The notes beneath the pieces are model-generated. The model was not told the DNA's origin. It searched no databases and saw only the letters and a list, made by a program, of their open reading frames with translations. 64,000 nt of DNA from contig JAFFSR010000347.1 of the NCBI GenBank assembly GCA_017163975.1, forward strand, positions 4,080,001 through 4,144,000, in the 5' to 3' direction. Position 1 is the first letter of the stretch; each line of letters starts with the position of its first letter. The translations under genes were made by a program, and so were the position numbers. This DNA is from Anastatus disparis. Lineage: Eukaryota > Arthropoda > Insecta > Hymenoptera > Eupelmidae. Shown piece after piece: positions 45,359-58,197 of the stretch.

Positions 45359-45683
45359 TAAGAATTTCCTCTCATGGGAGTTTTGAAACTTGTATACATA
45401 GTCACGCTGTTGCCATTATAAATATATAGTTTGTAAACAGTATCGTGTAAACAATATTACGTCGATAGTATTATTTTAATTAAATATATGTACTTTAACG
45501 TGGTCATCAAAATTTTATTCTTATTATTATTTGTTTTACTTTAATCTAAAAATTAGGTAAACATTCTGTTTAATTTTATAAACTGTAGAATATTATATAT
45601 CTTTAAAATATTTATGTTAGTGAAATTGATGTAGATCTGTCTGATATTCGACAAAGGTTATTCTAATTATTGCCTATAAAACA
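45359..45683. other. Upstream region of transposase copy 2
   Basis: 325 AT-rich bases with no distinctive signals between the MITE pair and the first ATG of copy 2. Confidence 0.35.
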
Positions 45684-47436
45684 ATGTCGAGTGAGGAGAT
45701 GCCACTTGACGAGGTGAAAGTTGTGCATATTGAAAAAAAGATGTATAGGTTATAATAGATGCTGCAAGCCATTACCCAGAGAAGAAGTTTGTTCAACGAA
45801 AACGTTGCGCAAAATATCAAACGAAATTTTGAAAAAGTTTAATGAAAAATATAATTCAGAACATCTGTTAACATCTGACGATAGAATTTGTGCTAAATGT
45901 AGAAAGAAAATGTATGTTGTCTGCGTTTCAACTTAATCATCACCATGTAATTTTCTCTATTCAAAATATTTTTACAATTTTATTAATTTTATTACTTGAA
46001 TATTTTTCTATCTTTTTCAATTATATTATAGGTACGTCTCAAAATATAGAATCACCAGAAGATCCATCAAATATTCCTATGCTTGTGGAAGAGCTTTTAC
46101 AAGACCATGAGTATGAAGCAAATGTTCCTGTAAATGATTTGCAGATATTCATGAATTTATTAGCCACTTTAAAGATGAAATATCACAATAAAGAGACATC
46201 TAAAATAGAAAAAGTACAGATATTGACTCTGTTACCGTTAAGTTGGCCATACAGTGAAATTAAAAAATATTTTGACGCTTCAAATTATATGATTAATTTG
46301 TCAAAATAAATGCGAATAGATGCAGGCCCTCTGTCAAAACCATCTGTAAAAAAGGTAATTTACAATATTTATAAGAAAAAGTTGGTGAAAACATAAAACA
46401 ATTTCAAACAAATTCAATAAATCATTCTAATTATATAAATAAAATATAATTGAATTTGGTAATAATTGTTCAAATAGAATGTTAGTGCTTGAATATTATC
46501 CAGGCAAAAATTAATATCAATCTAAAATAATTTCAAGGACATTCTGTTTCTGATGCATACAAGCAAACTGTGATTAATTTTTTTTAAAGTGGAGAAAATA
46601 CTTAAATACTACATGGCAAAAAAGACTGTGTTAAGTATAAGAATGTGGAGGGGAAGTTTATTTATGAGCAAAAATGTCTTCTGCTTTGTACATTAAGAGA
46701 ATTGTACAGATTATTTTGTGATCAATTTCAGTCTAATATTTCTATAGGATTTTCTACATTTGCCAAATTAAAGCCGAAATGTTGTGTGTTAGCTGGTAGC
46801 AGTGGTACACATTCTGTATGTGTTTGTTCGATGCATCAAAATGTCAAATTGATGGTATCAGGTATTTTTGATTTCTTTTTAACACTTTTACTCGAATAGC
46901 AATTTGTGTAATATTAATTAAATAAAAACAATTTTTTAGGTTGTAATTTAGAAAAAATGTCAGAAGGCTATTCTCACCAGTTTAAGAATCACAAAGATAT
47001 TTTAGAATTTATCATTTGTGATGAAAATGAAATGTCAATGACATACAAATGCTATTTTGGTGACTGCGAGAAATGTCCTGGTGTTCAACGCTTAGAGTCT
47101 CACTTGACTATGATTTTTGAAAAGAAAGAAATTGAAAAAGTTAATTACGCACAATGGATGTTTTCTCCCAGAGTCATTTTAAAAAATATTGTTGAAGACG
47201 TTAAGGATTTTATATCTTCATTTTGTGACAAAATCCAAAACTTGATGCCACATGCTTACATTTCAAAAGCACAATCTGAATATTTTAAAAAATTAAAAAG
47301 TGAATTACAAGATGATGAGATTATAGTATGTTTAGATTTTCCAGAAAATAATGCTTTTATCGCTCAAAATGCATCACAAGGATTTCACTCGAATAATGAC
47401 CAGGCAACATTATTTGTTACCACGGTGGAAGAATAA

Positions 47437-48531
47437 GAGGTGATTCAACTTACCCCCACTTTCTGTGATGCTTATTGAATCGCCTCTCTTCTTCTCCGCG
47501 TGGCGGAGCCACTTAAGTAGATACCCCACGTGCACACCTACATAAGCCCACTGAGTACGCATCGTTGTGTGCGTGCGCTGTTCACGAACAGCGAATGACC
47601 GTGTGTGAGTGAACGCGTACGGCGTCCGGCATTGTGTCAGTAGAGTAAATTATAACTATATTAATTTAAACGTTCATAGCGAAAGTTTAGATTATAATTA
47701 TTAATTACAAATGTATTTATTTAATAAATTTAATTAGTTATTAAATTTTATACTTTCATAGTAAATATTAATAACTTATTTTATATTTTTACACTATCTA
47801 AAGTGTCAATAAGATTAAATAAGTATCTTTTTACTTTTTTATGAAATAAATAAATTAATATTTGTATATAATAAAATTTAAATTTTCATAATAAAATTCT
47901 CAATTAAAAAAATATTGAAATTTAAATTTTTGGAAAGTATATATGGGCAGGTGAGCATATGTCATTTCATGTTTAATTATTTATGATGCAGCTTTAGCGT
48001 AATGGCTACGATGTGCGCTTAGAAAAGTTTGTCGCTCTGTGTTTAAATCCGGTTACAATCAATTTTTTTTTTTTTCATAAAAGGTGTATTTTAATTTTTA
48101 TCAATATTTTATTTTACAAAATTATATTTTTTAAATTATTGAAAAATAAATAATTGAATCAGTTGATCAATAAAAATCTTTAAGGTGGCTGTAGCGTTTC
48201 GTGCCGTATCAAGCTCGAGCCCCGACAAAAAGAACAAAATAATGTTTTTTTCTTTTAAGTAAATTTTATAAAAACTGTTTTTAATCAATTACTATATTTA
48301 TAATTTGTATTAAACTTTATTATTTGACAATAAATATTGACGATTTACATCTGATAGCGTTGTAATCATACCAATTTTCATCAATTTAAAGTTAAATTTC
48401 GATAATTTTTTTCTCTGGAATCAGGGTGTTGATCTTATATTTTCAAAGTTACTCTGAAATAGTAATAACTTATACTTTTTATAGTATTTTTTTACTGAAA
48501 ATCCAATTTTTTATCAAATTTGCTCAAGCCA
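47437..48531. other. Foreign DNA replacing part of transposase copy 2
   Basis: Opens with an inverted word pair (AGAGGTGATTCAA ... TTGAATCGCCTCT, 47436-47500), then ~150 GC-richer bases, then AT-rich DNA. It contains the tRNA-like relic at 47985-48070. No ORF is present. Confidence 0.5.
47985..48072 (+). repeat. tRNA-like relic (SINE head or tRNA pseudogene)
   Basis: TAGCGTAATGGCTA resembles a Pol III A box. GTGTTTAAATCCGG, ~45 bases on, resembles a decayed B box (GGTTCGAATCC). A T-run of 12 follows at once, as a Pol III terminator would. The acceptor stem pairs poorly. Probably a degenerate SINE head. Confidence 0.35.
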
Positions 48532-50878
48532 ATTTAAATTGAAAGTTTTATTTATAAATTTTTTTATTCAATTATTTCACAACTGAAAAATTACTATAAG
48601 TACTAAATGTTAATTATTTACAGAAGTAGAAAAATGTAAATATGTTATATTATCAATTTATTTTAATTATATTGATTTTCTACAAATTAAAATGAAATAT
48701 TTACAAATAAATTAATGAATTTTAATTACTATACAATTTAGCAATTTTATTAATACTTTAGTAGTAATTATCAAAATTCAATAAATATTAAATAAAATTA
48801 AAAAAAAAATAATATAAGATTAGAAAGAGTAGAGTAAAAATTGCACTATAAGAAACGTAGTTCTAACAATATCTGAATTTTTAAAAGTTCACCAATAGCA
48901 GGAAATAATTTGTCAATATAATTAGGGAAATTTGTTAATTCTTAAAGAGTTACAACATCATATATTTCTGATTTTACACAATTCATTATGGGGTTATGCA
49001 TGATTATATAACTATTATGAAATCAATATAATTAATAAATAATAATTATTTACTTACCTTGAAGCGTAGATAAATATTTATCTAATCCGTACTTCTTAAA
49101 TAAATTATCCATTGTCACTGTATTCTACCGTGTTCGAATCTCGCGCGCTGTTGTAATTAGATTAGCCCGGTGTGCTGTCACGAGCGCCGTCATATACTGG
49201 TTTTGGTAAGGCGTCAATCGACGCGCATAAGAGGGAAGAGAAGCCGCGACGCGAGAGACTTGATTCAACGGCCTACAAGCGCGCACCTTTGACTAATCTC
49301 TCGGCTTTATCCGGATGTTAAATTGATTGATTCGCTGGTGTAGTGTCGTAAGTAGTTTTGTGAAGAAGAAAAAGGAATAAGGAGATCTCCGATCTAAAGA
49401 GACCCAAGCGTCGTCTTCAGGCTGTGCTCAACCTGTCTTGGCTGCCCACTACGAGTCGCAGCGACCTGGAGATTATTTTGACTTTGGCTGGATTCACGAG
49501 TCGCAGCGATTACGCGTAACATATATTATCTCCGTTGGCAAACGTCGGTCGTCTTTTGCTACACGGGATAAGAGGCCTCTACGCGATATTGTAAGTTTCT
49601 TATAAGATTTTGTTAACCAGAAGTTTCTTGCCTCGAAGAAACTTCTGGTGTAGAAAGAACAAGCGTGCGTTCGAGCGTACGATACATCTTAGCTCGCGTC
49701 GCGTCCCTCCCTATTGATATCTCTTTCTAGAGAATATTTTTACTGTAATTAAAATATTATATTACTTAATTATTTTCATTTAATCATTCGCGTTTTAAAT
49801 ATTAATTTTGTATTTTTCTTTATTACTTTTAATAAATCCTTTTTAAATATAAAATCTTTATTTTGTCTGCTCTATATGCATATCATATAATAAGCCTGTA
49901 TCTGTTGCTTACCCCGACGCCTCCACGGTCCTTATTTTTCTATTATAGTAAAATACATATTTTTCTATATAAAATATTTAATAGGTTTAACTAGGAAAGT
50001 TAAACCGAACAAAAATAAGGAGAACTGTGCTAGCGGCATCGCGTCTCTCGATCAGGTAAGAGAGAGAGAGAAAGACGCGCAGCAACGAGCTGACGGAAAA
50101 ATACTCCGTCGCATATCAATCTACATACTAACTAGCTTTGCCGGAGTTGTTGTTAGTTTATCATACTCGAAATAAATTCTAGCAGCTCCGTGTTCTGACA
50201 AAATTACTTAGACTTAGCAAAAAGTAAATTGAATTGAAAAGCTAATAATTTCTTTTGTAACGCCTAGTAAATTACCGTTACACCATTCAAGATAAAATTC
50301 AATAAGGAATCTTAATAATGTTGTGGTGCAAAAAATTTATCAACGAAAATCTAATATATTATAAGCTATGGTTGTGCTACGTATTTTTGAATTACATATA
50401 GTATAATTATGAAATTATAAATATTTTAACTCAGTATTTCTACATATTTAATTTTTATTTATGAAATGATTCAATTTCATTTTAATCAAATAATTTTTAA
50501 AATTCAATTAAAAATAAAGTCAAACATATGAAAATAGTAGGGCCAACTATATTATTCTCACAGCGTATATATTATTATGTAACATTTGGGATGGGTCAGT
50601 TTTGTAAACTTAATAGAGATATTAAAAAATAAGTCAAGAGCAAACAAATTGCTGAATTGTATAGTAATTAAAATTCATTATTTTACTTGTAAATATTTTA
50701 ATTTGTAAAAAATCAGAATAATTAAAATAAATTTATGATAATATAGTATATTTACATTTTTCTACTTTTGTAAATAATTTATATTTAGTGTTTATAGTAA
50801 TTTTTTAATTTCTTGCAAAATAAATAAATAAATTTTTTAACTTGAAGATTTTTATTAATCACTTGAGCCCCTCAGCAG
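48532..50878. mobile_element. 2.3-kb TIR element inserted in transposase copy 2
   Basis: The left arm 48532-48760 (GCTCAAG ... AAAAATTACTATAAG ... TTTACAGAAGTAGAAAAATG) and right arm 50640-50878 are imperfect inverted repeats of ~230 bases. The interior holds a GC-richer block (49110-50120) with no recognised protein; a captured fragment or solo LTR is possible. The target duplication is not resolved. Confidence 0.6.
49616..49649. repeat. Perfect 14-bp hairpin
   Basis: ACCAGAAGTTTCTT, GCCTCG loop, AAGAAACTTCTGGT. It stands alone in non-coding sequence; possibly a structured RNA element of the host transposon. Confidence 0.7.
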
Positions 50879-51301
50879 TTTAAAAATTTCAAAAACATTT
50901 TAAATCTTCATCATCATAATGATGATTTTGGAATATCAGCAGAGTGGCATTTTTTCCCAATTGCACATGGTAAGGGTGCATGTGATGGAGTAGGTGGTTC
51001 TATTAAAAGAGCCGCAGCTAAAGCAAGCCTTACAATTCCAGCAACGCAACAAATTTTGGATGCAGTTGCATTGTACGAATGGTTAAAAAATATAGGGAAC
51101 TATACTAATGTTGCTTTTGCCTACTCACCACAAACAGATAACAATGAAAATTTAAAAAAATTGCAGAATGGTTTTAAAAATAGAAATAGAGTGGAAAACT
51201 TACAAAAACAACATTTCATTAGTCTAATGGAAAATGGCTATGTGCAACGCAAATTATTTTCTGGTTCTGTAGAGTCTATTCAAGTAAATGTTATTGATTA
51301 A

Positions 51302-52249
51302 TTATTATATTTAAGTTTTTATAGTTTCATATATTGTTTATTACATGATATTAAATTATGAAATATACTGTAAATAAAAAATTTGATAATCTATATTTTA
51401 ATAACAACATACATATTTTTAATACAATTAAATGAAATAGTTGGTTGATAAATTATTTAGTAATAAATATTTTAAACAATTCTTAACTTGAAAAATTGAC
51501 TGATTTGTTTAAAATAATAAGACTGATATAAAATTCATTATAAATTTTTCTGAATTGTAAATTGGGCTATAAAAAGTATGAGTTCAGCGTAAGAGAGCAT
51601 TCTTTTGATAACAGTAGAAGCGAATAACGTAGATGTGAATAAAAGATGAATAACCTTTCAAGTTCATCTCTAAAAGATGAATTTTGCCTTAATTACAATA
51701 GCTACCTGATTATTCAGTACTATGGTAGACAAGTCTATTTGATGTTAGACACCTATTTGATTCAGCTATGGAAATCCTCTATGAAACAGTCTTTAACTTC
51801 GCTACAGATATCTGGTAACTCTTTTTCATAAAAGCAAATGGCTTTTGTTTTTATGCTTTTTTATAATTCAAGTCATAAATTCAATTAAACAAATCTCAAG
51901 CCACAAGTGTATACCCTACTAAAAAATCTCATTTGATATTTTTTATTTTGGTATGTTTAAAATCATAAATTGGGGAATATTTTAAAAAAATTTTCTAAGA
52001 CCGAATTTTTCAAAAATAGTCCCTAATGGATGATCTAAAACATATAGAAATAAAAAATATTGTCAAGTGAGATTTTGCCATGAGACCATATTAGAGATCT
52101 CTTTTGAGATTTTTTAGAAGTGTAGCATTGTGCAGAAAGGGCTTTGATGGTTTGCTTTTTAATTCACAAATAATCATTTCCATATTTTTACAAGTGTTAT
52201 TGATGTTTGTTTAGTATTTATCAAGTGCAATATAATCATATTTTAAAGA
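51302..52249. other. No gene recognised
   Basis: AT-rich. The segment GAGCATTCTTTTGATAACAG at 51595 is weakly repeated at 55016 (GAGCATTCTATTTATAACAG). No domains are seen in the plus ORF 51646-51831. Confidence 0.45.
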
Positions 52250-52251
52250 TA

Positions 52252-53702
52252 CAGTACCGGGCAATAATTCTGAGCAGGTTATCAAATTTTTGCTCCGACT
52301 TTGAAAAAGCGTATCTTCTTCAATTTTCATCCTAGAAAAAATTTTAAAAAAGCATTTTAAAGTATTCGTTAAATGCTTTCTTTTTAGCTTACTTACATTT
52401 TTTTAACGATATTTAAAAAAAAATAATCGCTTTGGCAATTTTGAAATTTTTTTCATTTTTTCATTTTTCTTCAATCAGCTGTAGTTTTTTAAATAATTAA
52501 ACTAGAAAAAATTTGAAAAAAGATTTGGAAAGGGCTCTAAAAATGCTATTTTTACAAAAAATTTTTAATTATTTTTTGTCAAGTTTTAAGCATATAAAGT
52601 TATCGATCTAATACTTTTGCAGTTGTAAAAAACACTTCAATAGCAAGTAGAAAATAATCGCTAGTGCAAAACTTTTGATTTCTATGATATAATTTTTGCA
52701 AAATAAATCTTTTTGTTGTTTCATACTTTATTATGTTTTATTATTAATAATAAATAGTTAAAGAGCCGCGGTGGCTCAGGGGCTAGAGCATCCGACTCTC
52801 ACGCAGAGGGCCGGGGTTCGAATCCCGGTGAGGTCGGAATTTTTTCTCCATTTTTTAATTTAAATATTGAAAGTGGAGGATGTCCCGAGCTCACTGACAC
52901 CGCGGTGGACCACCCCCGAGAGACTTTCTTCGGTTTTAACAAAAACCGACAAAAGTCACTCGAGGGCCGGTAAGGCAGAACGCGACTGTTCCACTATTAT
53001 AGTTGAGCCGGACCGTTCTACCGGGTAGGTGTTGAGCTCCCGATGCGCTAAAAAGGATGGGTCGAGCGATGCTCCCCACCTAAGTAGGCCTGCACGATCG
53101 AGCACCACCTACCGAAGTTGGGGAAAAATTGTGAGGTATGGTTTCGAACGCGAAAACACCGGAACACAAAGGTGGTCGAGGTGTCACTTACTAGGCCAAA
53201 TAGGCTGTAGGTGGTTAAACCCCAAAGATAGATAATAATAAATAGTTATAATTTCCTACTAAAATTAAATCACTACTTCACCAGCGATTATTTTCTACTT
53301 GCTATTGAAGTGTTTTTTACAACTGCAAAAGTATTAGATCGATAACTTTATATGCTTAAAACTTGACAAAAAATAATTAAAAAATTTTTGTGAAAATAGC
53401 TGCAAATAGCATTTTTAGAGCCCTTTCCAAATCTTTTTTCAAATTTTTTCTAGCTTAATTATTTAAAAAACTACAGCTGATTGAAGAAAAATGCAAAAAT
53501 GAAAAAAATTTCAAAATTGCCAAAGCGATTATTTTTTTTTAAATATCGTTAAAAAAATGTAAGTAAGCTAAAAAAAAACATTTAACGAATACTTCAAAAT
53601 GCTTTTTTTTAATTTTTTCTAGGATGAAAATTGAAGAAGATATGCTTTTTCAAAGTCGGAGCAAAAATTTGATAATCTGCTAAGAATTATTTCCCGGTAC
53701 TG
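52252..53702. mobile_element. Tc1/mariner-type foldback element split by a SINE
   Basis: Outer ends CAGTACCGGGCAATAATTCT and AGAATTATTTCCCGGTACTG lie between TA dinucleotides. Arms of ~430-480 bases are reverse complements throughout (e.g. TTGCTCCGACTTTGAAAAA, GGAAAGGGCTCTAAAAATGC). Removing the SINE leaves a ~963-bp palindrome without coding capacity. Confidence 0.85.
52761..53233 (+). mobile_element. tRNA-derived SINE, 473 bp, perfect 15-bp duplications
   Basis: The head has A box GTGGCTCAGGGGC and B box GGTTCGAATCC. A GC-rich body ends AAAGATAGAT. It is flanked by identical AATAATAAATAGTTA at 52746-52760 and 53234-53248, which argues for a recent insertion. The body differs from the SINE at 25.4 kb, so this is a separate family. 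The ORF 53029-53235 within it is not a gene. Confidence 0.9.
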
Positions 53703-53934
53703 TAAATAGGATCGTTTAAGGCTTTTTCTTAATTTCGCATTTAAAATGGAAAAGTATGAATCAATGTACGTATTCAAATATTATTACAGTGTTGGAAACT
53801 TTTTATATTATTTTTCAGTTACATAAATCATTAATAGGTATTGTTTATTATGTGATTCATAATGTCTGTAAAATAGTGAGGTTCACAAATCTAAGTGAGC
53901 TTGAAAGCTTTGTGGAACTCGATACCCTGTTGAA

Positions 53935-54310
53935 AAAATTCATATGAATTTTTATATGAATTTTCAATATAAATTTTTCATATGAATTATTCATATATTT
54001 AATATGCATTATTGTTTCATTTTTATACATGCAAAAATTCATATGAAAAATTTACATAAAGAATTCAAATTAAAAATCCATATAAAAAATTTATATGAAA
54101 ATTCATATGAAAAATTCAAATGTAAAATTCAAATGAATAATAATCATGGTGATCATCTTATTATTTTTATATGGGAAAAGTATGAAAAAACTTCAAAATC
54201 CAACCTGCAATTTTTCATATAAATTTTTTAATATTAAAAAAAAATGAAACCAAAATATATATTGAATATATAAAAAATTCAGATTGAAAATTCATATGCA
54301 TTTTTTCAAC
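53935..54310. repeat. Cluster of TTCATATGAA-type short palindromes
   Basis: The words TTCATATGAA, TTATATGAA and TTTTCATAT recur at least ten times over ~370 bases, in both orientations. Small ORFs crossing it are by-products. Confidence 0.7.
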
Positions 54311-54377
54311 CAGGTACTTTAAAACATGTATGAATGTATATCCTGACAAATTTGTTTGAAATAATGGTTGATACTTA

Positions 54378-54960
54378 CTAGGAGAGTATCAGACCTCCGG
54401 ATCACGGATTTCACTCAAACTTTGGGATAAGTTTTCAGATGTCAAAATATGGAAGGGAATAGAATTTTAGACCCCAACGCTCAATATTTCCCTAGTTACA
54501 GGCAATTAAAGAATATCACTAAAAAAGTTACTAGATTTTCAAACGCTTACAGTTCCTTAGCATTCATACTTAGCAGCATAAAACTTTTTTTAAATGAAAG
54601 CTGAGCTCAAATCCTTTCAAAATAGTAGTTATAGCATGTCAAAATATTATTTTTTCCTAAAGTTATAGCATAATAAACATTAGACCCAATTTCAGCTTTT
54701 GTTATTAATTCATGTTTAAAAAAAAAAATCAGGTCCAATGTTTTCACGCTATAACTTTGAGAAAAAATAATATTTTGACATGCTATAACTACTATTTCGA
54801 AAGGATTTGAGCTCAACTTTCATTTAAAAAAAGTTTCATGCTCCCAACTGGGGAAATATTGAGCGTTGGAATCTAAAATTTTGTTTCCTTTCATATTCTG
54901 CCATCTGAAAACTTATCCCAACGTTTGAGCAAAATCCGTGATCCGGAGGTCTGATCCTAG
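54378..54960. mobile_element. Foldback MITE with TTA duplication
   Basis: CTAGGAGAGTATCAGACCTCC at the left and GGAGGTCTGATCCTAG at the right, 583 bp. The arms invert through AACTTATCCCAA and ATAACTACTATTTCGAAAGGA-type words, with a GTCCAATGTTTTC/AAACATTAGACCC centre. TTA occurs on both sides. The 3-bp TWA-type duplication suggests PIF/Harbinger, by inference. Confidence 0.75.
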
Positions 54961-56377
54961 TTAGTAATAACTTTTTTTTATTACAAGTTATTAATAGTGT
55001 GATTCAGGGTGAGTGAGCATTCTATTTATAACAGTACAGATAAATAATATAAATAAAAATAACAGGTAAATGATCATATTCTTTTTAGACTTAGCGGATG
55101 ATAGACACTGACTTAAATTTTATTTCTCGTATCTTGTTGAAATTAAAGTAACTATTGATCTATATTCTTAAGTTGAGTTTTAGAAAATGATTGATTCTAA
55201 TTCTTGCTGTATTTTTTTAGAGTAGCTTATTTTATTCGCATTGGTAAATAATATTCTCATTTTGTAAAAATTGATTTTCATTTTAATTTGAATTTATCCA
55301 ATAATGTGACAGCAATAATTGAATCTAATCATGTATAAAAACTTAGGAGCCATTTGAACAAATAATTAAAATCAGCATGTCACAGACATTGGTATATATT
55401 AACATTAAATTAATTCATTCTCATTGTCAGTGATATACGATTAAACTCATGTCAGTTTCGGATGTATTGATATACCATATTTTCTGAGGTTGTACAAGTC
55501 GAAATCCCCATGGAATATATTCATCACTTCTACGTTCATCGATAACAATTTTTAAAATTATTTTCACTTAAATTACAATAAATGTATACTAATAATACGG
55601 AAATGCACTTTCTTAAACAATTATAAGATATTTTCAACTTATCATTGATGAGATGATTTCATAAATAGATACATAACGTCAATTTATTTATTTTCAACTT
55701 TTATCCCATCTTTACAGTAACACAGATTTGATAATTCTGAAATTGAGTGATCAATTCTATAAAAAAAAGTGAATTAACTAATTTTAATACAACTTGCGTG
55801 GTATCATTTTGCAAATTATTTTGAAATAATTTCAAGTTTAAAACTTAAGAAACTCATCTAAAAATCACGATTTTCATTATTTTTAATTACATTTTTATTT
55901 TTTCCAAGGGATTGCCAGGGATGTCCATCTATGAAATTTTTAGACCATATTGATACATATATCACCTGCTTCGATGAGTTTTTTGGACATGGTATCATGG
56001 TTCGAAACCTTGAAAAGTGGTATTTCAATATTTTAAATGACTTTAGCTTAGCAGATGGTTACATTAGCACTTATGAATTACTTTTTTCTCAAAATTTAGA
56101 ATATTCTAAATAAAAAAGTTTCTCAGTAATATATTCTTAAAACGTAACCCAACTGAGTGATTTAAGCCTAAAATTAGTCAAAAATGTCAAAAATATGGTT
56201 TTAGCCCAACTTTGAAGCTTTGTAGCTCTAAAAATATGTACTTAAGGGATCTATGAAAATTCTGAGTGGTTCATAATATGGAAAAGAACCATTTTACCAA
56301 TTTTTAGCGAAAAAAAATTTTTTGTCCTTCGATTTGGCAGAGAATGGGCGATATATATATATATATAAATATATGTG

Positions 56378-56425
<48 letters not shown>

Positions 56426-56488
56426 TTTTAATAGGTATAACACCTGAAGCGTCCGGCAAAGGAGGATGAATAATTTTTGTTATTCAAT
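54961..56488. other. No gene recognised; (TA)n near the end
   Basis: AT-rich with no domain in ORF 55931-56113. A (TA)n with interspersed GTATA/ACATA interruptions lies at 56350-56430. Confidence 0.45.
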
Positions 56489-57020
56489 TGTAACAGACAT
56501 GAGGATCAGGTGACCGTACAGGAGTAGCTAAATGTATAGCTATATCTGTACTATTATTATTTAAAATATAAACTACAAATACACACAAAAAAAAGAAATA
56601 AGCTGAAAGGTACAACTTATAGATTTTATTTAAATACAGGTTCTAATTATACAAAGAAAAGGGCGCCAGTCACGTGATACGGACGCGATTCCGTGAGTTA
56701 TTTTAATCGAACTAATATTAAAGCAATGAGGCAAAAAGAGAGCCAACGATGCGCTTGATTAATTTATTGGGGTATTTCATCCGAAAGCTACATAGCGATT
56801 TAGCTTGAACAAAAGCTAGAGAGGATAAAAAATTTTTTAACAAGAAACAAAATCGATTTCAAAAAAATGCACTAAACAGTTACAAATAATTTATGCTCTT
56901 CAATAATTATACGCATACAACGCATATAACTTAACACATAAGTAGCAAATATATTATAGATTGTTAATTATTTGTGAACAGCAAAAACAAATTATATTTT
57001 TTGTGAGTTGAAAAAATTTA
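56489..57020 (-). repeat. LTR 3' portion with foldback insertion, minus strand
   Basis: 56489-56826 is the inverted last ~338 bases of the 31.4-kb LTR family (ends TGTAACAGAC here, i.e. ...GTTACA on the minus strand). 56827-57020 is the foldback element (TTAACAAGAAACAAAATCGA...) joined at the same LTR position as in LTR2. No primer site follows the LTR end. Confidence 0.8.
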
Positions 57021-58197
57021 TTTATTTATAAAATAAATGAAGGACGATTGGGAAGAGTGCTGGTATTTATAGTAAAAAATAAAGTTATTTATAGCAATAA
57101 AGTAATTTATTTATTTTTTTACATACATATTCTATACAGGAATCATTATATCTCGCAAATCTTTTGCAATCATAGGTAAACTAAATGCTGAAATTTCAGA
57201 TACAACAAATTTTAAGTACAAGCTTGTTGAAATAGAAATTGACTTACATAATAAACTAAAGCCAACCTTACTTTATCGAATTAAGAAATTATTATTATAA
57301 AAATAATAGTAAGAAAAATTATAATAAAGAAATCAATCAAAAGAAATTAATTATAATTTAATATTCACTAAAGAAAAAAATTGAATATAAATAATCAAAA
57401 CTGTGCAAAGCTAACCTTACCTTACATGCTAAGTGAAAATGTTAAAGGGAGGGAGCAGGATGGGTACTGTGGACTGGTGATTAAGTTTAAACACGATAAC
57501 TCTGTTTTAACTTAAACTATTTCTTTTTTAGCATTTATTGATAAAAATAATAATACTCTATAAAATAATTACAACGCCGACAAAAATGATAAGAAACAAA
57601 AATTAAATTATATTTATTTCGTATTGAGTAATGTTGCGTCAGAATAACGAAAGAAAAATTTTTAGTTGTCTTCTTGACCACTAGGTGGCGCAAATTCGTA
57701 TTTGTCGGCTGTAACAAAATAAAACAGAAAAAGATTTAACGGTTAATAGTTACGCAACAATATGAATTCAGCGGGTAAGTTCACGCACTACTTTACCGAC
57801 GGTAGTTAACACGGAGTTAGAACGCGGCCGGTATCGGAGCCAGGTAAGGTAATAAAGAAAGATTTAGGAAGGTAAACCTCTAAGCTATGAGTAGAGAAGA
57901 GGGGGGAGATTTTGGTCAGAGACCAACGGAGGAGTCTACCCTGACGAGAGATAATAAAGGTAGGAACCAGGAGTCAGTGTCGGGCAATCTCACCCTCACG
58001 TAGCTCAAGAAAGAAGTATAGGTAAGGATCTCTCTCATCGTGTCAAGCAATCCCACTCTTACACAGAGAAAGGGGAGAAAAGTTTTCTCTGGCTCAGCGG
58101 CTTGCTTTATATATGCTACGGATCTCGCTATTCCCATTGCGGGAGTAGCGCCTCGTAGCGGCTGAGCGCAGGTACTATGTCCAGCGCGATTTTTGAA
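57021..58197. other. No gene recognised
   Basis: 57021-57750 is AT-rich. 57750-58190 is GC-richer with repeated CAGGTAAGG/GTCAGAG-like words: two similar segments around 57925-57990 and 58020-58090 both contain [CT]GGGCAATCTCAC or AAGCAATCCCAC and C[AT]CACGTAG/TACACAGAG. The minus ORF 57916-58137 spans this repeat and has no domain. Confidence 0.4.

Larger units (their letters stand above)
45684..51301 (+). pseudogene. DDE-type transposase pseudogene, superfamily unassigned (copy 2)
   Basis: Plus-strand relative of the 12.8-17.7 kb gene. Pieces: 45684-45936 (Cys-rich N-terminus with YNRCCKPLP and ICAKCRKKM), 46033-46354 (helical QILTLLPLSWPYSEIKKYF, matching copy 1 LLLTVLPDEWQFTMFAKYF), 46537-46861 (CVCSMHQNVKLM), 46940-47436 (CLDFPENNAFIAQNASQG), 50879-51301 (PQQFKN ... 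HGKGACDGVGGSIKRAA, stop after VNVID). Introns have GT/AG borders at 46355, 46862 and 46939. Damage: an early frameshift near 45745, TAA after MINLSK, two stops in the third piece, and ~60 codons between LFVTTVEE and PQQFKN replaced by 3.4 kb of other DNA. Its HGKG...CDG block is better preserved than copy 1's, which has HEKS...CDS. Confidence 0.75.

Noticed and set aside
49314..50282. Solo LTR (TGTTAAATTG ... CCGTTACA)
   Set aside because: TG...CA-like limits can be drawn, but there is no matching flanking duplication and no second copy in the window.
52763..52838. Functional tRNA gene at the second SINE head
   Set aside because: It is the head of a 473-bp SINE bounded by 15-bp duplications.
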